A stretch of DNA of 13,026 bases from an uncultured Collinsella sp. (GTDB lineage Bacteria; Actinomycetota; Coriobacteriia; Coriobacteriales; Coriobacteriaceae). Position numbers and translations under genes: made by a program. Where the stretch lies: positions 1 through 13,026 of the forward strand of contig USNA01000010.1 of the NCBI GenBank assembly GCA_900555955.1, written 5' to 3'. This document shows positions 1 to 7,240 of the stretch, one piece after another; within the stretch, counting starts at the first letter, position 1, and every line of letters starts with the position of its first letter. The notes beneath the pieces were generated by a model. It was not told the DNA's origin. It saw only the letters and a program-made list of their open reading frames with translations, and made no database searches.

Positions 1-81
1 TCGAACAGCCTTCGGCAGATGCCACAAGATGCCACGACGGCCCCGGCTGTAGGACCGTTAGAGCAACGGGTGCCGGCATGC

Positions 82-110
82 AAAAGGGCGCTGACCTTCG
101 TCAACGCCCT
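82..110 (-). terminator. Intrinsic terminator downstream of argR
   Basis: Read on the minus strand, AGGGCGTTGAC pairs with GTCAGCGCCCT around a GAAG loop. The stem is 11 bp with one G-U wobble, and is followed by TTTT. It lies about 50 nt after the argR stop, in the right orientation to end argR transcription. The U tract is short, so termination may be partial. Nothing supportable as a gene was seen from 1 to 81. Confidence 0.7.
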
Positions 111-160
111 CGGCAATTACCTATAGCAACAATCGGCACAGCAGCAGTGCCGCTACTCCC

Positions 161-598
161 CTACTTGTGAGAGTTACTCAGCTTGTTGATGAGCGCCTCA
201 AGACGCTCTCCGTCCTCGGCCGTCTGCGCAATGACCAAGATCGTGTCGTTGCCGGCAAGCGAGCCGAGCACGTCGGGCAGCTCCGCGGCATCGACCGCTG
301 CGGCAATACCAGAAGCCGTACCGGGCTGTGCCTTGATCATAACCAGATTATCGGTGCGCAGTACGCCGGTAACCAACTCGGAAACCATGCGCTGCAGATG
401 CAGGTCCTCGGCAAGGACATAGATGCCCTCGGGGAGCTTACGCAGTCCCATGTCCGCGATATCGCGCGAAACGGTCGCCTGTGTGCAATCGAAACCCATG
501 GCGCGAAGCTCGTCTACCAAAACGCGCTGCGTACGTACGTCCTTATTGCGAACAATATCTCTGATGGCATCCTGGCGCCCATTGCGTTTTTTAGCCAT
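161..598 (-). CDS. argR: Arginine repressor ArgR
   Basis: This is the transcriptional regulator of arginine synthesis and catabolism, which acts as a hexamer with L-arginine as co-effector. The predicted protein is 145 aa, close to the family norm of about 150. Residues 8-58 form the winged helix-turn-helix, with the signature TQATVSRDI at 39-47. Residues about 70-140 form the arginine-binding, oligomerisation domain, with PGTASGIA at 92-99 and AGNDTILVI at 115-123. In E. coli the last motif reads GDD and its two Asp contact arginine; here the first is Asn (N117). I chose the ATG at 598 because a GAGG Shine-Dalgarno element lies 6 nt upstream and MAKK is a usual beginning; the frame stays open 11 codons further. 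No arginine genes are in view, so it sits as a stand-alone regulator, possibly autoregulated through ARG-like boxes upstream. Confidence 0.95.
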   Translation of the reverse strand: MAKKRNGRQDAIRDIVRNKDVRTQRVLVDELRAMGFDCTQATVSRDIADMGLRKLPEGIYVLAEDLHLQRMVSELVTGVLRTDNLVMIKAQPGTASGIAAAVDAAELPDVLGSLAGNDTILVIAQTAEDGERLEALINKLSNSHK

Positions 599-648
599 AC
601 AAAACCTCACTCCAAAAGATGGCGGAGACAATCATTTAGTAATTGAAT

Positions 649-721
649 AGTTTAGCGCTATTTGAGGGTTTTAGTGAATAAGAACGCATTTCGAAACAAT
701 TCCATGCAATTTATTTCGAAA
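649..721 (-). promoter_or_regulatory. Candidate argR promoter with ARG-box-like and TTTCGAAA sites
   Basis: On the minus strand a weak -35 TTCACT (673-678) and -10 TAAACT (649-654) are 18 bp apart. An ARG-box-like sequence, TGAATAAGAACGCA on the plus strand (675-688), matches 11 of 14 positions of the TGAATAAAAATTCA-type operator and overlaps the -35. Two copies of ATTTCGAAA (688-696 and 713-721) start 25 bp apart, with an imperfect palindrome between them. Repressor binding here would fit ArgR autoregulation. The matches were made by eye and the promoter hexamers are poor. Confidence 0.35.
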
Positions 722-727
722 ATCACG

Positions 728-1807
728 CTACTTGACAGTCCTGACGCCCGAACGATTGAAAAAGGCCGCCAGATGCGTATGCAACGCACACCGCATAGGC
801 TTGGCACCAGCTATCGAACCATAGAGCAGACCTAAGCCCCGATGATTGCCTTTAAGAGCCGCAACCATCTGACGGGTACGCTGCGCTTCGAGCATATCAT
901 GCAAACGGGCCGAACGCTCTATTGAAGACACCCCATGGGGGCTCAGACACAAATTTTCGATGCAGGCAACCAGACCAGCGTAGTAATACCGCTGGCAGAC
1001 CAGCTTCAACTGATCGCCATCGCCCACAAGGGCAAGCGAGTCGGCAAGCCTGTCGAGCGCCCCGATATCATCAGAAAGCCTGGCAAACATCGTGGGGTCA
1101 AACGTCTCCGTAATCGACGGCGCCACTGCATGAAAACGGGCACGGCCACATCCCGAAACGAGCTTTGCCCGCGAAAGCGCGAACGTCAAAAAAGACACCG
1201 TGCGAAACGCATCGCCATGCGCAAGGCACGCCTCAAAGAGTGCGCGATCATACAGCACGCCAGAGGTCTGTCGGATTAAACCACAGGAAACCAATTGGGT
1301 CAGGCAATCCGCCCGGTCCTCATCTTCAGAAACAGATGTCGCGTCCAAAACTCGGGAATGACGTTCGCGGTGAACATCGTAGCGATCGAGCGAAACAGAG
1401 GGAAACACGATGTCAGCAGAAGCGTCGCAGGAGCTTTGGACCATCTGCGAAAGGGACTGCGGCGCAAACCACTCATTGGCATTCATCGCAATGATCTGGG
1501 AGCCGCGCGAAGCCGCAAAGCCGGCACGCAGGCAGGCGCCAGGCACTGGGTCCTCAACATCAATCAAATCAATATGAATGTCTCTATCGGCGGCAACTTC
1601 GAGCGAATGGCGCACACCAGCTACCACGCCGCGGCAAACGACGACAATCTGCAAATCGTAGAGGTCTTGGTTCTGGATGCTCTCGAGAGCGCGCATCGTA
1701 TAACTGGGCGAACCCTCAACAATCAGGATCACCGAAAGTCGCGGATGCGAACCACGTCGAACCAAGTTTTCCGTCCTCTCGACAGCCAGTAACAAACTGC
1801 CGTTCAT
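728..1807 (-). CDS. Glycosyltransferase family 2-like protein, degenerate active site
   Basis: The protein is 359 aa from the ATG at 1807. The first third looks like a GT-A nucleotide-sugar transferase fold: RLSVILIVEGSPSYTMRALE at 23-42 matches the first strand and helix of GT2 enzymes, followed by QNQDLYDLQIVVV at 45-57. GACLRAGFAASRGSQIIAMN at 90-109 then matches the usual G...ARN.G...A.GEYI.F.D segment. The metal-binding DXD of GT2 is replaced by N109-A-N111, and the Asp after the third strand is also missing (CRGVVAG). Residues 130-359 are not recognised. No signal peptide or membrane segment is apparent. The frame is open up to a GTG at 1873, which would add 22 residues; I prefer 1807 because GGGGTG lies 4 nt before it. 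The gene sits between truA and argR on the same strand. Its substrate and activity cannot be given. Confidence 0.7.
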   Translation of the reverse strand: MNGSLLLAVERTENLVRRGSHPRLSVILIVEGSPSYTMRALESIQNQDLYDLQIVVVCRGVVAGVRHSLEVAADRDIHIDLIDVEDPVPGACLRAGFAASRGSQIIAMNANEWFAPQSLSQMVQSSCDASADIVFPSVSLDRYDVHRERHSRVLDATSVSEDEDRADCLTQLVSCGLIRQTSGVLYDRALFEACLAHGDAFRTVSFLTFALSRAKLVSGCGRARFHAVAPSITETFDPTMFARLSDDIGALDRLADSLALVGDGDQLKLVCQRYYYAGLVACIENLCLSPHGVSSIERSARLHDMLEAQRTRQMVAALKGNHRGLGLLYGSIAGAKPMRCALHTHLAAFFNRSGVRTVK

Positions 1808-1926
1808 GGTACACCCCGTCATTTCATGCGGATGGTCGCCCGTCGCGATGCACGTCAAGAACAGATGTTGCACACGCCCCGCTCACAGGCACTGCACACA
1901 AAGATCGCCGTCAGGCAGCCACTTCC

Positions 1927-2751
1927 CTAATCGAGCACCACAAGCTCGGCGGGGTCGTAGTCCACGCCCATAAAGGTAAGACCGCATGCGGGCGCCGTAG
2001 GACCGGCAGCGGAGCGATCGCAGGCATCAATTACCTCGCGCATCCACTCGGGATCGCGGCGATGCATGCCGATCTCGACAAGGGTGCCCACAATGGTTCG
2101 CACCATCGAATGCAAAAACGCATTGCCCTCGATGGTAAACGTGAGGATGTCCTCGCCAAAGGCGACCTCATGGCCAAACTCGGCACGCATTACACAGCGG
2201 TGCGTAGGTTTGCCCACGGCAGAGGCGACCTTGCAAAAGCTCTTAAAGTCCTGCTCGCCCAAAAGCGCAGGGCAGGCGGCCGCCATCGCATCGACGTCGA
2301 GGGGATAGCGATGCCACCACACTGCACCGCGTGACAACACGGGCCGCGCGTCACGGTCGGCAATGCGATAGGTGTACGTGCGAGAGCGCGCGTCAAAACG
2401 TGCAGAAAAGCCCTTACGAGCCTTGTAGACCTCGTTGATGGCGATATCTTTGGGAAGGAGGGCATCCATAGCCCTCAGCCACCTACGGCGCGTAAACGCA
2501 AGCTCAGCGTCCGTTACGGGCACGCTGATGTATTGGGCCACCGCATGCACGCCGGCATCGGTACGCCCCGCGCACGTCAGATCGATTGGGCGGCGCAGCA
2601 ACATCTCGATGGCACGACGCAGCTCGCCCGCAACCGTTGTCTGGCCCGGCTGCTCGGCAAATCCGCTATAGGAGGAGCCATCGTAGGCCACGCGAAATAC
2701 AAGGGTGGCGTCGAGCTCGGGGGTCGAATTGAAATCAGACGGCGCAGTCAT
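1927..2751 (-). CDS. truA: tRNA pseudouridine synthase A (TruA)
   Basis: TruA isomerises uridines 38-40 of the tRNA anticodon stem to pseudouridine, in the cytoplasm. The protein is 274 aa, the usual length. The opening block YDGSSYSGFAEQPGQTTV (23-40) and the catalytic block CAGRTDAGVHA (60-70) are present, with nucleophile D65. The usual Trp after the first glycine pair is Phe31. The conserved RTYTYRI and the C-terminal FLHSMVRTIVGTLVEIG blocks are intact, so the enzyme should be active. The start is the ATG at 2751, with GGAG 5 nt upstream; the frame extends back to a TTG at 2766 without better support. It follows rplQ in the same direction, as in many Gram-positive genomes. A strong intrinsic terminator separates it from rplQ with only about 35 nt for a promoter, so read-through transcription seems likely. 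Confidence 0.96.
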   Translation of the reverse strand: MTAPSDFNSTPELDATLVFRVAYDGSSYSGFAEQPGQTTVAGELRRAIEMLLRRPIDLTCAGRTDAGVHAVAQYISVPVTDAELAFTRRRWLRAMDALLPKDIAINEVYKARKGFSARFDARSRTYTYRIADRDARPVLSRGAVWWHRYPLDVDAMAAACPALLGEQDFKSFCKVASAVGKPTHRCVMRAEFGHEVAFGEDILTFTIEGNAFLHSMVRTIVGTLVEIGMHRRDPEWMREVIDACDRSAAGPTAPACGLTFMGVDYDPAELVVLD

Positions 2752-2786
2752 GGGCGCTCCCAACAAACTAGCAACGGTATTGCGAC

Positions 2787-2817
2787 AAAAAAAGAGGGGT
2801 ACGCGAACGTACCCCTC
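2787..2817 (-). terminator. Intrinsic terminator at the end of the rplQ unit
   Basis: On the minus strand, GAGGGGTACG and CGTACCCCTC form a perfect 10-bp stem around a UUCG tetraloop, directly followed by seven T. This is a textbook Rho-independent terminator. It begins about 26 nt after the rplQ stop and lies before truA. Confidence 0.93.
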
Positions 2818-2843
2818 GAATATAGCCTATGCAGACAGAATGT

Positions 2844-3311
2844 CTACTCAGCGGTCTCCTCAGCAGGAGCCTCCTCGACAGCCTCGACCTTCTTGGGAGC
2901 AGCGGCCTTCTTGGGGGCCGGAGCAGCCTTCTTGGCCTTAGGCGTGCAAGGCTCGGTGACGAGCTCCATGATAACGATAGGAGCGTTATCGCCCTTACGG
3001 TTACCGAGCTTCATGATGCGGGTGTAACCGCCGTTGCGGTCCTGCCACATGCCCTGAGCAGCCTTGTCGAAGATCTCGGCAACGAGCTGCTTATCGCCGA
3101 GCTTGGCGATAGCCAGACGACGAGAGTGCAGGTCGCCCTTCTTGGCCCAGGTGATGATCGGGTCGACGACCGAACGCAGCGCCTTAGCGCGGGTCTCGGT
3201 GGTCTTGATGCGGTCGTTCTCGAAGAGGGCCTTAGCAAGGCTCTTCTTCATGGCCTTGGTGTGGCTCGCATCGGTGCCGAGCTTCAGGCCCTTCTTAACG
3301 TTGTGACGCAT
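2844..3311 (-). CDS. rplQ: 50S ribosomal protein L17
   Basis: This large-subunit protein lies near the peptide exit tunnel. It is 155 aa: residues 1-120 carry the conserved L17 core, beginning MRHNVKKGLKLGTDASHTKA, with the ALRSVVDPIITWAK helix and the GGYTRIMKLGNRKGDNAPIV C-terminal block. Residues 121-155 are a low-complexity Ala/Lys/Pro/Glu tail that E. coli L17 (127 aa) lacks; such tails are common in Actinobacteria. The ATG at 3311 has AGGAG 10 nt upstream. The gene follows rpoA after 30 nt, as in the alpha operon, and is the last gene before the terminator. Confidence 0.97.
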   Translation of the reverse strand: MRHNVKKGLKLGTDASHTKAMKKSLAKALFENDRIKTTETRAKALRSVVDPIITWAKKGDLHSRRLAIAKLGDKQLVAEIFDKAAQGMWQDRNGGYTRIMKLGNRKGDNAPIVIMELVTEPCTPKAKKAAPAPKKAAAPKKVEAVEEAPAEETAE

Positions 3312-3341
3312 GGTCTAGTTTCTCCTCAAATATGCGAAGCA

Positions 3342-4283
3342 TTAAGCCTTCAGGCTCAGGCCCATGGACTCAAGCTTGTCCTTCACTTCCTCGATCGACT
3401 TAACACCGAAGTTACGGATGTTGAGCAGATCGTTCTCCGAGAACTCAACGAGCTGACGGACCGAGTGAATGCTGGCGCGCTTAAGGCAGTTGTAGGAACG
3501 GACGGAAAGGTCCAGGTCCTCGATCTGCTTGTCCAGCTCGGCGTTGTCGTTGGTGACCTCGGGAGCGAAGATCGAAGCCTCCTCCTCGACCTCGGGGGTC
3601 TCGGCAAGGTTCATAAAGGCGGCCATATGCTGGTTGATGATATTGGCAGCCTGGACCACGGCGTCGCGCGGAGCGATGGAACCGTTGGTCTCGATCTCGA
3701 GGACAAGGCGGTCGTAGTCGGTATGCTGGCCGACACGGCAAGCCTCAACGAGCTTGGCGCAACGGGACACCGGCGAGTAGAGCGAGTCGACGTTGATCAC
3801 ACCGATGGGATCGTTGTCACGCTTGTTAGCCTCGCCAGAGACATAGCCGCGGCCATAGCCGATGCGCATGCTCATGGTGAGATGGCCACCCTCGGTGAGC
3901 GTAGCAATGTGCTGCTCGGGGTTGACCAGCTCAAACTCGGACGGAATAAAGAAGTCCGCACCGGTGACCTCGCAGGGGCCGTCAACCGAGATGGTGGCGG
4001 TCGCCTCGTCGGTCGTGCCGAGAGCCCTGAAGACAAGACCCTTGACATTCAGGACGATGTCGGTGACATCCTCGACCATGTTAGGGATGGTCATGAACTC
4101 GTGCTGCGCACCATCGATCTGAATGGCCTCGACGGCGGCACCCTCGAGCGAGGACAGAAGAACACGACGAAGCGAGTTACCCAGCGTATCGCCGTAGCCA
4201 CGCTCGAGCGGCTCAACGGAGACACGAGCAGAGGTCTCGTTGATCTCTTCGACCTGAACCTGAGGCCTAATGAATTCTGACAT
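3342..4283 (-). CDS. rpoA: DNA-directed RNA polymerase alpha subunit
   Basis: The alpha subunit dimerises to nucleate RNA polymerase assembly and contacts UP elements and activators. It is 313 aa, typical of Gram-positive alpha. The N-terminal assembly domain covers about 1-230, with GYGDTLGNSLRRVLLSSLEG at 29-48. A short acidic linker (231-250) leads to the C-terminal domain at 251-313. There R262 and N265 of VRSYNCLKRA, and G293, K295 and S296 of NFGVKS, match the DNA-contacting residues of E. coli alpha (R265, N268, G296, K298, S299). GGAGG stands 6 nt before the ATG at 4283. It lies between rpsD and rplQ in the standard order. Confidence 0.98.
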   Translation of the reverse strand: MSEFIRPQVQVEEINETSARVSVEPLERGYGDTLGNSLRRVLLSSLEGAAVEAIQIDGAQHEFMTIPNMVEDVTDIVLNVKGLVFRALGTTDEATATISVDGPCEVTGADFFIPSEFELVNPEQHIATLTEGGHLTMSMRIGYGRGYVSGEANKRDNDPIGVINVDSLYSPVSRCAKLVEACRVGQHTDYDRLVLEIETNGSIAPRDAVVQAANIINQHMAAFMNLAETPEVEEEASIFAPEVTNDNAELDKQIEDLDLSVRSYNCLKRASIHSVRQLVEFSENDLLNIRNFGVKSIEEVKDKLESMGLSLKA

Positions 4284-4315
4284 GTATTACCTCCAGCCTC
4301 AGCAGCCCGGATGGA

Positions 4316-4912
4316 CTACTTAGAGTAGAGCTCGACGATGAGCTGCTCGTTGATATCACCGCTGATCTGCTCACGCGTCGGCAGAGCGAGCACGTTACCA
4401 GACAGCTTCTCGATATCGACCTCGAGCCAGCCAGGGACCTCAAAGCGCTCGGAGGAAATCAGGGCCTCCTTGATGGGGAGGAGGTCACGGAACTTCTCGC
4501 CGACAGCGACGACGTCGCCGGCCTTGACGCGGTAGGAAGGGATGTCCACGCGCTTGCCGTTCACGGTGAAGTGACCGTGACGGACGGACTGACGAGCCTC
4601 TTTGCGGGTGCGGGCGAAGCCAAGACGGAAGACGACGTTGTCGAGGCGAGACTCAAGGATGATCATGAGGTTCTCACCGGTGACGCCGTTCATCTTACGG
4701 GCCTTGTTGAAGTAGCCGTGGAACTGCTTCTCCAGAACGCCATAGATGAACTTGACCTTCTGCTTCTCACGCAGCTGCATGCCGTACTCAGATTCCTTGC
4801 GACGGCGCTTGGGCTGACGGATAGATTCCTTCTTGCTGCTGTAACCGAGCTCAGCGGGATCGATCCCGAGCTGACGGCAGCGCTTAAGAACAGGAGTCCT
4901 GTCGATTGCCAT
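4316..4912 (-). CDS. rpsD: 30S ribosomal protein S4
   Basis: S4 is a primary 16S rRNA binder that starts 30S assembly, and in many bacteria it represses its own operon. The protein is 198 aa. Its N-terminus (1-40) has a single cysteine, C12, so this is the zinc-less form. The S4 RNA-binding domain covers about 88-150, with SRLDNVVFRLGFARTRKEAR followed by the HGHFTVNGKRVDIPSY block. The ATG at 4912 is preceded by AAAGGA about 10 nt upstream. It follows rpsK by 19 nt and precedes rpoA by 32 nt. Confidence 0.98.
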   Translation of the reverse strand: MAIDRTPVLKRCRQLGIDPAELGYSSKKESIRQPKRRRKESEYGMQLREKQKVKFIYGVLEKQFHGYFNKARKMNGVTGENLMIILESRLDNVVFRLGFARTRKEARQSVRHGHFTVNGKRVDIPSYRVKAGDVVAVGEKFRDLLPIKEALISSERFEVPGWLEVDIEKLSGNVLALPTREQISGDINEQLIVELYSK

Positions 4913-4931
4913 ATTGATACGATCCTTTCAG

Positions 4932-5336
4932 TTACACGCGGCGACGCTTCTTGGGGCGGCAGCCGTTGTGCGGAATGGGGGTCTTGTCCTGGATGCTCGA
5001 GACCTCGAGGCCAGCAGCCTGGAGGGAGCGGATGGCGGTCTCACGACCGGAGCCGGGGCCCTTGACGAAGACGGAAACCTTCTTCATACCGTGCTCCATG
5101 GCCTGCTTGGCAGCAGCCTCGGCAGCCATCTGGGCAGCGAACGGCGTGGACTTACGGGAGCCCTTGAAGCCCACCTGGCCAGCCGACTTCCAGGAAATGA
5201 CGTTGCCCTGGGGATCGGTGATCGAAACGATCGTGTTGTTGAACGTAGAACGAATGTGAGCCTGGCCCACGGAAATGTTCTTACGGTCCGCGCGCTTCAG
5301 ACGGGCAGCGCGAACGTTCTTCTTAGCAGTAGCCAT
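4932..5336 (-). CDS. rpsK: 30S ribosomal protein S11
   Basis: S11 forms part of the 30S platform near the mRNA exit. The protein is 134 aa, a normal length. The core contains [20 protein letters not shown] and [20 protein letters not shown], and it ends [13 protein letters not shown]. The last motif is RPPKRRRV in most bacteria, so one proline is replaced by lysine. The ATG at 5336 has AAGGAG 10 nt upstream, and that site begins at the rpsM stop codon, so the two genes are tightly joined. Confidence 0.98.
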   Translation of the reverse strand: MATAKKNVRAARLKRADRKNISVGQAHIRSTFNNTIVSITDPQGNVISWKSAGQVGFKGSRKSTPFAAQMAAEAAAKQAMEHGMKKVSVFVKGPGSGRETAIRSLQAAGLEVSSIQDKTPIPHNGCRPKKRRRV

Positions 5337-5350
5337 CTATCTAGCGCTCC

Positions 5351-5725
5351 TTATTTCTTCTTCTTAGCACCGATCTGACGCTTCGGGCCCTTGCGGGTAC
5401 GAGCGTTAGTGTGGGTGCGCTGGCCGCGGACCGGGAGGCCCTTGCGGTGACGAAGGCCGCGGTTGCAGCCGATGTCCATAAGGCGCTTGACGTTCTGGTT
5501 GCGCTCACGGCGGAGGTCGCCCTCAACCATGATCTGATTCTTATCGATATAATCGCGGATGGCGTTAACCTCATCCTCGGTGAGGTCCTTAACGCGCGTA
5601 TCCACGTTAACGTTGCACTCGACGCAGATCTTCGTCGCAGTGGTGCGGCCGATGCCGTAAATGTAGGTCAGACCGATCTCAACGCGCTTCTCACGCGGGA
5701 GGTCGACACCATTAATACGGGCCAA
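5351..5725 (-). CDS. rpsM: 30S ribosomal protein S13, TTG start
   Basis: S13 is a 30S head protein that contacts P-site tRNA and bridges to the 50S. The protein is 124 aa. It begins [20 protein letters not shown] and has the helix-hairpin-helix [11 protein letters not shown], the [20 protein letters not shown] block and the lysine tail GAKKKK. The initiation codon is TTG at 5725: no in-frame ATG or GTG fits the invariant MARI beginning, and GAGGAG lies 6 nt upstream. It starts 14 nt after rpmJ. Confidence 0.97.
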   Translation of the reverse strand: MARINGVDLPREKRVEIGLTYIYGIGRTTATKICVECNVNVDTRVKDLTEDEVNAIRDYIDKNQIMVEGDLRRERNQNVKRLMDIGCNRGLRHRKGLPVRGQRTHTNARTRKGPKRQIGAKKKK

Positions 5726-5739
5726 CGTAGTCTCCTCTC

Positions 5740-5853
5740 TTAACCCTGACGCTGCTTATGACGGGGGTTCTCGCAAATGACGAGGACCTTGCCATGGCGC
5801 CTAATGATTTTGCACTTATCGCACATCTTCTTGACCGAAGGACGTACCTTCAT
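5740..5853 (-). CDS. rpmJ: 50S ribosomal protein L36, zinc-binding type
   Basis: L36 is the smallest large-subunit protein and stabilises 23S rRNA. I translated this short gene directly: 37 aa, beginning [20 protein letters not shown] and ending [11 protein letters not shown]. The zinc ribbon ligands C11, C14, C27 and H32 are all present, so it is the C+ form. AAAGGAAG lies 4 nt before the ATG at 5853. It sits between infA and rpsM in standard order, with a 147-nt structured spacer upstream. Confidence 0.97.
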   Translation of the reverse strand: MKVRPSVKKMCDKCKIIRRHGKVLVICENPRHKQRQG

Positions 5854-6000
5854 CGTTCTTCCTTTCGGTAGCGCTCAAACTACTTCCCTACTATCTACTC
5901 GCCCAGCCGCAGGCGTTTAAAACTATGGCTGGTCTTCACACGCAAACCGACCGTAGGTTGAGCTAAGCCTGCAGTCGGAAAAGAGCGTGTATGCATGTCG
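5854..6000 (-). promoter_or_regulatory. Structured spacer between infA and rpmJ, possible alpha-operon leader
   Basis: This 147-nt gap has no coding potential. On the minus strand it can form two hairpins. The first is imperfect, at 5947-5978, with CCGAC/GTCGG ends and an inner AGG/CCT. The second has perfect 6-bp arms CCAGCC/GGCTGG (5927-5932 with 5903-5908). In E. coli and Firmicutes, S4 binds structured mRNA leaders of genes it regulates, so a leader role is plausible here. I see no convincing promoter and no U tract. Confidence 0.3.
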
Positions 6001-6219
6001 CTATTTATAGCGATAGGTGATGCGACCGCGGGTCAGGTCGTACGGGGAAAGCTCCACGACAACCCTGTCACCGGGGAGAATGCGGATGTAATTCATTCGG
6101 ATCTTGCCAGAAATGTTGCACAGAACCGAATGACCGTTCTCGAGCTCGACCTTAAACATGGCGTTGGGCAGCGGTTCCTTTACCGTACCCTCGAGCTCAA
6201 TTGCGTCTTCCTTCTTCAC
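6001..6219 (-). CDS. infA: Translation initiation factor IF-1
   Basis: IF-1 binds the 30S A site during initiation. The conserved OB-fold is complete: [40 protein letters not shown] and [20 protein letters not shown], ending RYK. From the GTG at 6219 the protein is 72 aa, exactly the B. subtilis IF-1 length, and AGAAAG lies 10 nt upstream. A TTG at 6225 would add two residues. An ATG at 6229 is out of frame. It is separated from map by 232 nt with palindromes and a candidate promoter, so it probably starts its own transcript. Confidence 0.95.
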   Translation of the reverse strand: MKKEDAIELEGTVKEPLPNAMFKVELENGHSVLCNISGKIRMNYIRILPGDRVVVELSPYDLTRGRITYRYK

Positions 6220-6258
6220 AAGCAATCATCTTTCTCTAGAAAACGACAGCGATTGAGT

Positions 6259-6287
6259 ATTCTACAATACGCATGCACGTATCGTAA
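6259..6287 (-). promoter_or_regulatory. Candidate promoter for infA and the alpha operon
   Basis: On the minus strand, TTACGA (6282-6287) and TAGAAT (6259-6264) are spaced by 17 bp, about 40 nt before the infA start. The -10 matches 5 of 6 consensus bases and the -35 only 3 of 6. The spacer contains a near-palindrome, ATACGCATGCACGTAT (6267-6282), which could be an operator. A second hairpin, GGTTCCAC/GTGGAGCC (6300-6321), lies just upstream. Confidence 0.4.
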
Positions 6288-6330
6288 TATCTTCGTAATG
6301 GCTCCACAACTAAGTGGAACCTGTTACATT

Positions 6331-6461
6331 CGAAATGTAAAACAAAGCCGTTCCCTGATGCCCAAGATCGCCTTGAAATGAGAAGGCATAGACCTTGGGG
6401 TCATGCCTTCGAAATTGAAAGGCGAGGTTGGGCATCAGGGGGCGGCGACTTTTACATTTCG
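6331..6461. repeat. Nested palindrome between map and infA
   Basis: Nested inverted repeats share a centre near 6396. CGAAATGTAAAA at 6331-6342 pairs with 6450-6461, and CCCTGATGCCCAA at 6353-6365 with 6428-6440 (13 bp perfect). TCGCCTT at 6368-6374 pairs with 6419-6425, and GAAGGCAT at 6382-6389 with 6403-6410. Innermost, GACC at 6391-6394 pairs with 6399-6402. A separate stem GGCGGCGA/TCGCCGCC at 6441-6466 covers the map stop codon. No strong U tract follows. It resembles a REP/MITE-type palindrome or a structured RNA; which one cannot be told from one copy. Confidence 0.8.
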
Positions 6462-7240
6462 CCGCCTTGCAAGGAGCACCAAGCGCCTTGCGCGTCGGTA
6501 GTGAGAATCACCGGACCGTCATTGGTAATGGCGACGGTGTTCTCGTAGTGCGCGGCGGGCAGGTGATCGTTGGTCGTAACGATCCAACCATCAGAGCCTG
6601 TGCTCACATGATTGGAACCCATCGTAACCATCGGCTCGATGGCGATGACCATACCAGCCTGAAGGCGAACGCCTCTCCCCTTCTTTCCATAATTTGGAAC
6701 GTTGGGGTCCTCGTGCATCACACGACCGATACCATGCCCCACGTAATCGCGAAGCACGCCGTAACCGTGAGACTCGGCAAGGGACTGAACGGCATAGCCG
6801 ACGTCCCCGATATGGTTACCGGGAACAGCCTGCTCGATGGCAGCCTTTAGGCAATCGCGCGTAACCTCGCACAGGGCCTTGGCCTCGGGCGTGGGCGTGC
6901 CGACGAAAAACGTCCAGGCGTTATCGCCAACCCAACCGTCAACAACAGCCCCCGTATCGATGGAGATGATATCGCCATCGCGCAGGATCATGTCGGGGTT
7001 GGGAATACCGTGGACCACGGCATCGTTGATCGATGCGCAAATGGTTCCGGGGAACCCGCCGTAACCCTTAAAGGCAGGGGTGCCGCCATGCATGCGGATA
7101 ATCTGCTCGGCAAGCTGATCGAGCTCGAAGGTCGACACGCCGGGGCGAACCATGGCTCCAACGTGGCGGAGCGCCATCTTAGATAGCGCTCCTGCCTTCT
7201 TCATCTGCTCGATTTGCGTTGCAGACTTAATCTTGATCAT
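6452..7240 (-). CDS. map: Methionine aminopeptidase, type I
   Basis: Map removes the initiator methionine from new proteins. The protein is 262 aa, normal for type Ia. All metal and catalytic residues are visible at a constant offset of two from E. coli: H77 (VVHGIPN), D95 (SIDTG), D106 (VGDNA), H169 (GHGIG), H176 (MHEDP), E202 (AIEPM) and E233 (HYENT). The ATG at 7240 overlaps the adk stop as ATGA, which suggests translational coupling; AGAGG lies 10 nt upstream inside adk. Its last codons and stop (TAA at 6452) lie inside hairpin-forming DNA, so the exact C-terminus could have been set by that element. Confidence 0.97.
   Translation of the reverse strand: MIKIKSATQIEQMKKAGALSKMALRHVGAMVRPGVSTFELDQLAEQIIRMHGGTPAFKGYGGFPGTICASINDAVVHGIPNPDMILRDGDIISIDTGAVVDGWVGDNAWTFFVGTPTPEAKALCEVTRDCLKAAIEQAVPGNHIGDVGYAVQSLAESHGYGVLRDYVGHGIGRVMHEDPNVPNYGKKGRGVRLQAGMVIAIEPMVTMGSNHVSTGSDGWIVTTNDHLPAAHYENTVAITNDGPVILTTDAQGAWCSLQGGEM

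Noticed and set aside
17..36. Two tandem copies of a 10-bp unit (AGATGCCAC plus one base)
   Set aside because: Too short and too few copies to mean more than chance; no CRISPR or larger repeat context.
1..80. Minus-strand open frame from an ATG at 80 running off the window edge
   Set aside because: No ribosome-binding site, fewer than 30 codons visible, and no resemblance to a known protein.
2829..4280. Plus-strand open frame of 483 codons opposite rplQ and rpoA
   Set aside because: Mirror frame of highly conserved genes with no recognisable domains and no credible ribosome-binding site.
5351..5725. Suspicion that rpsM starts elsewhere because its first codon is TTG
   Set aside because: The MARI N-terminus and the ribosome-binding site 6 nt upstream fix the TTG start.
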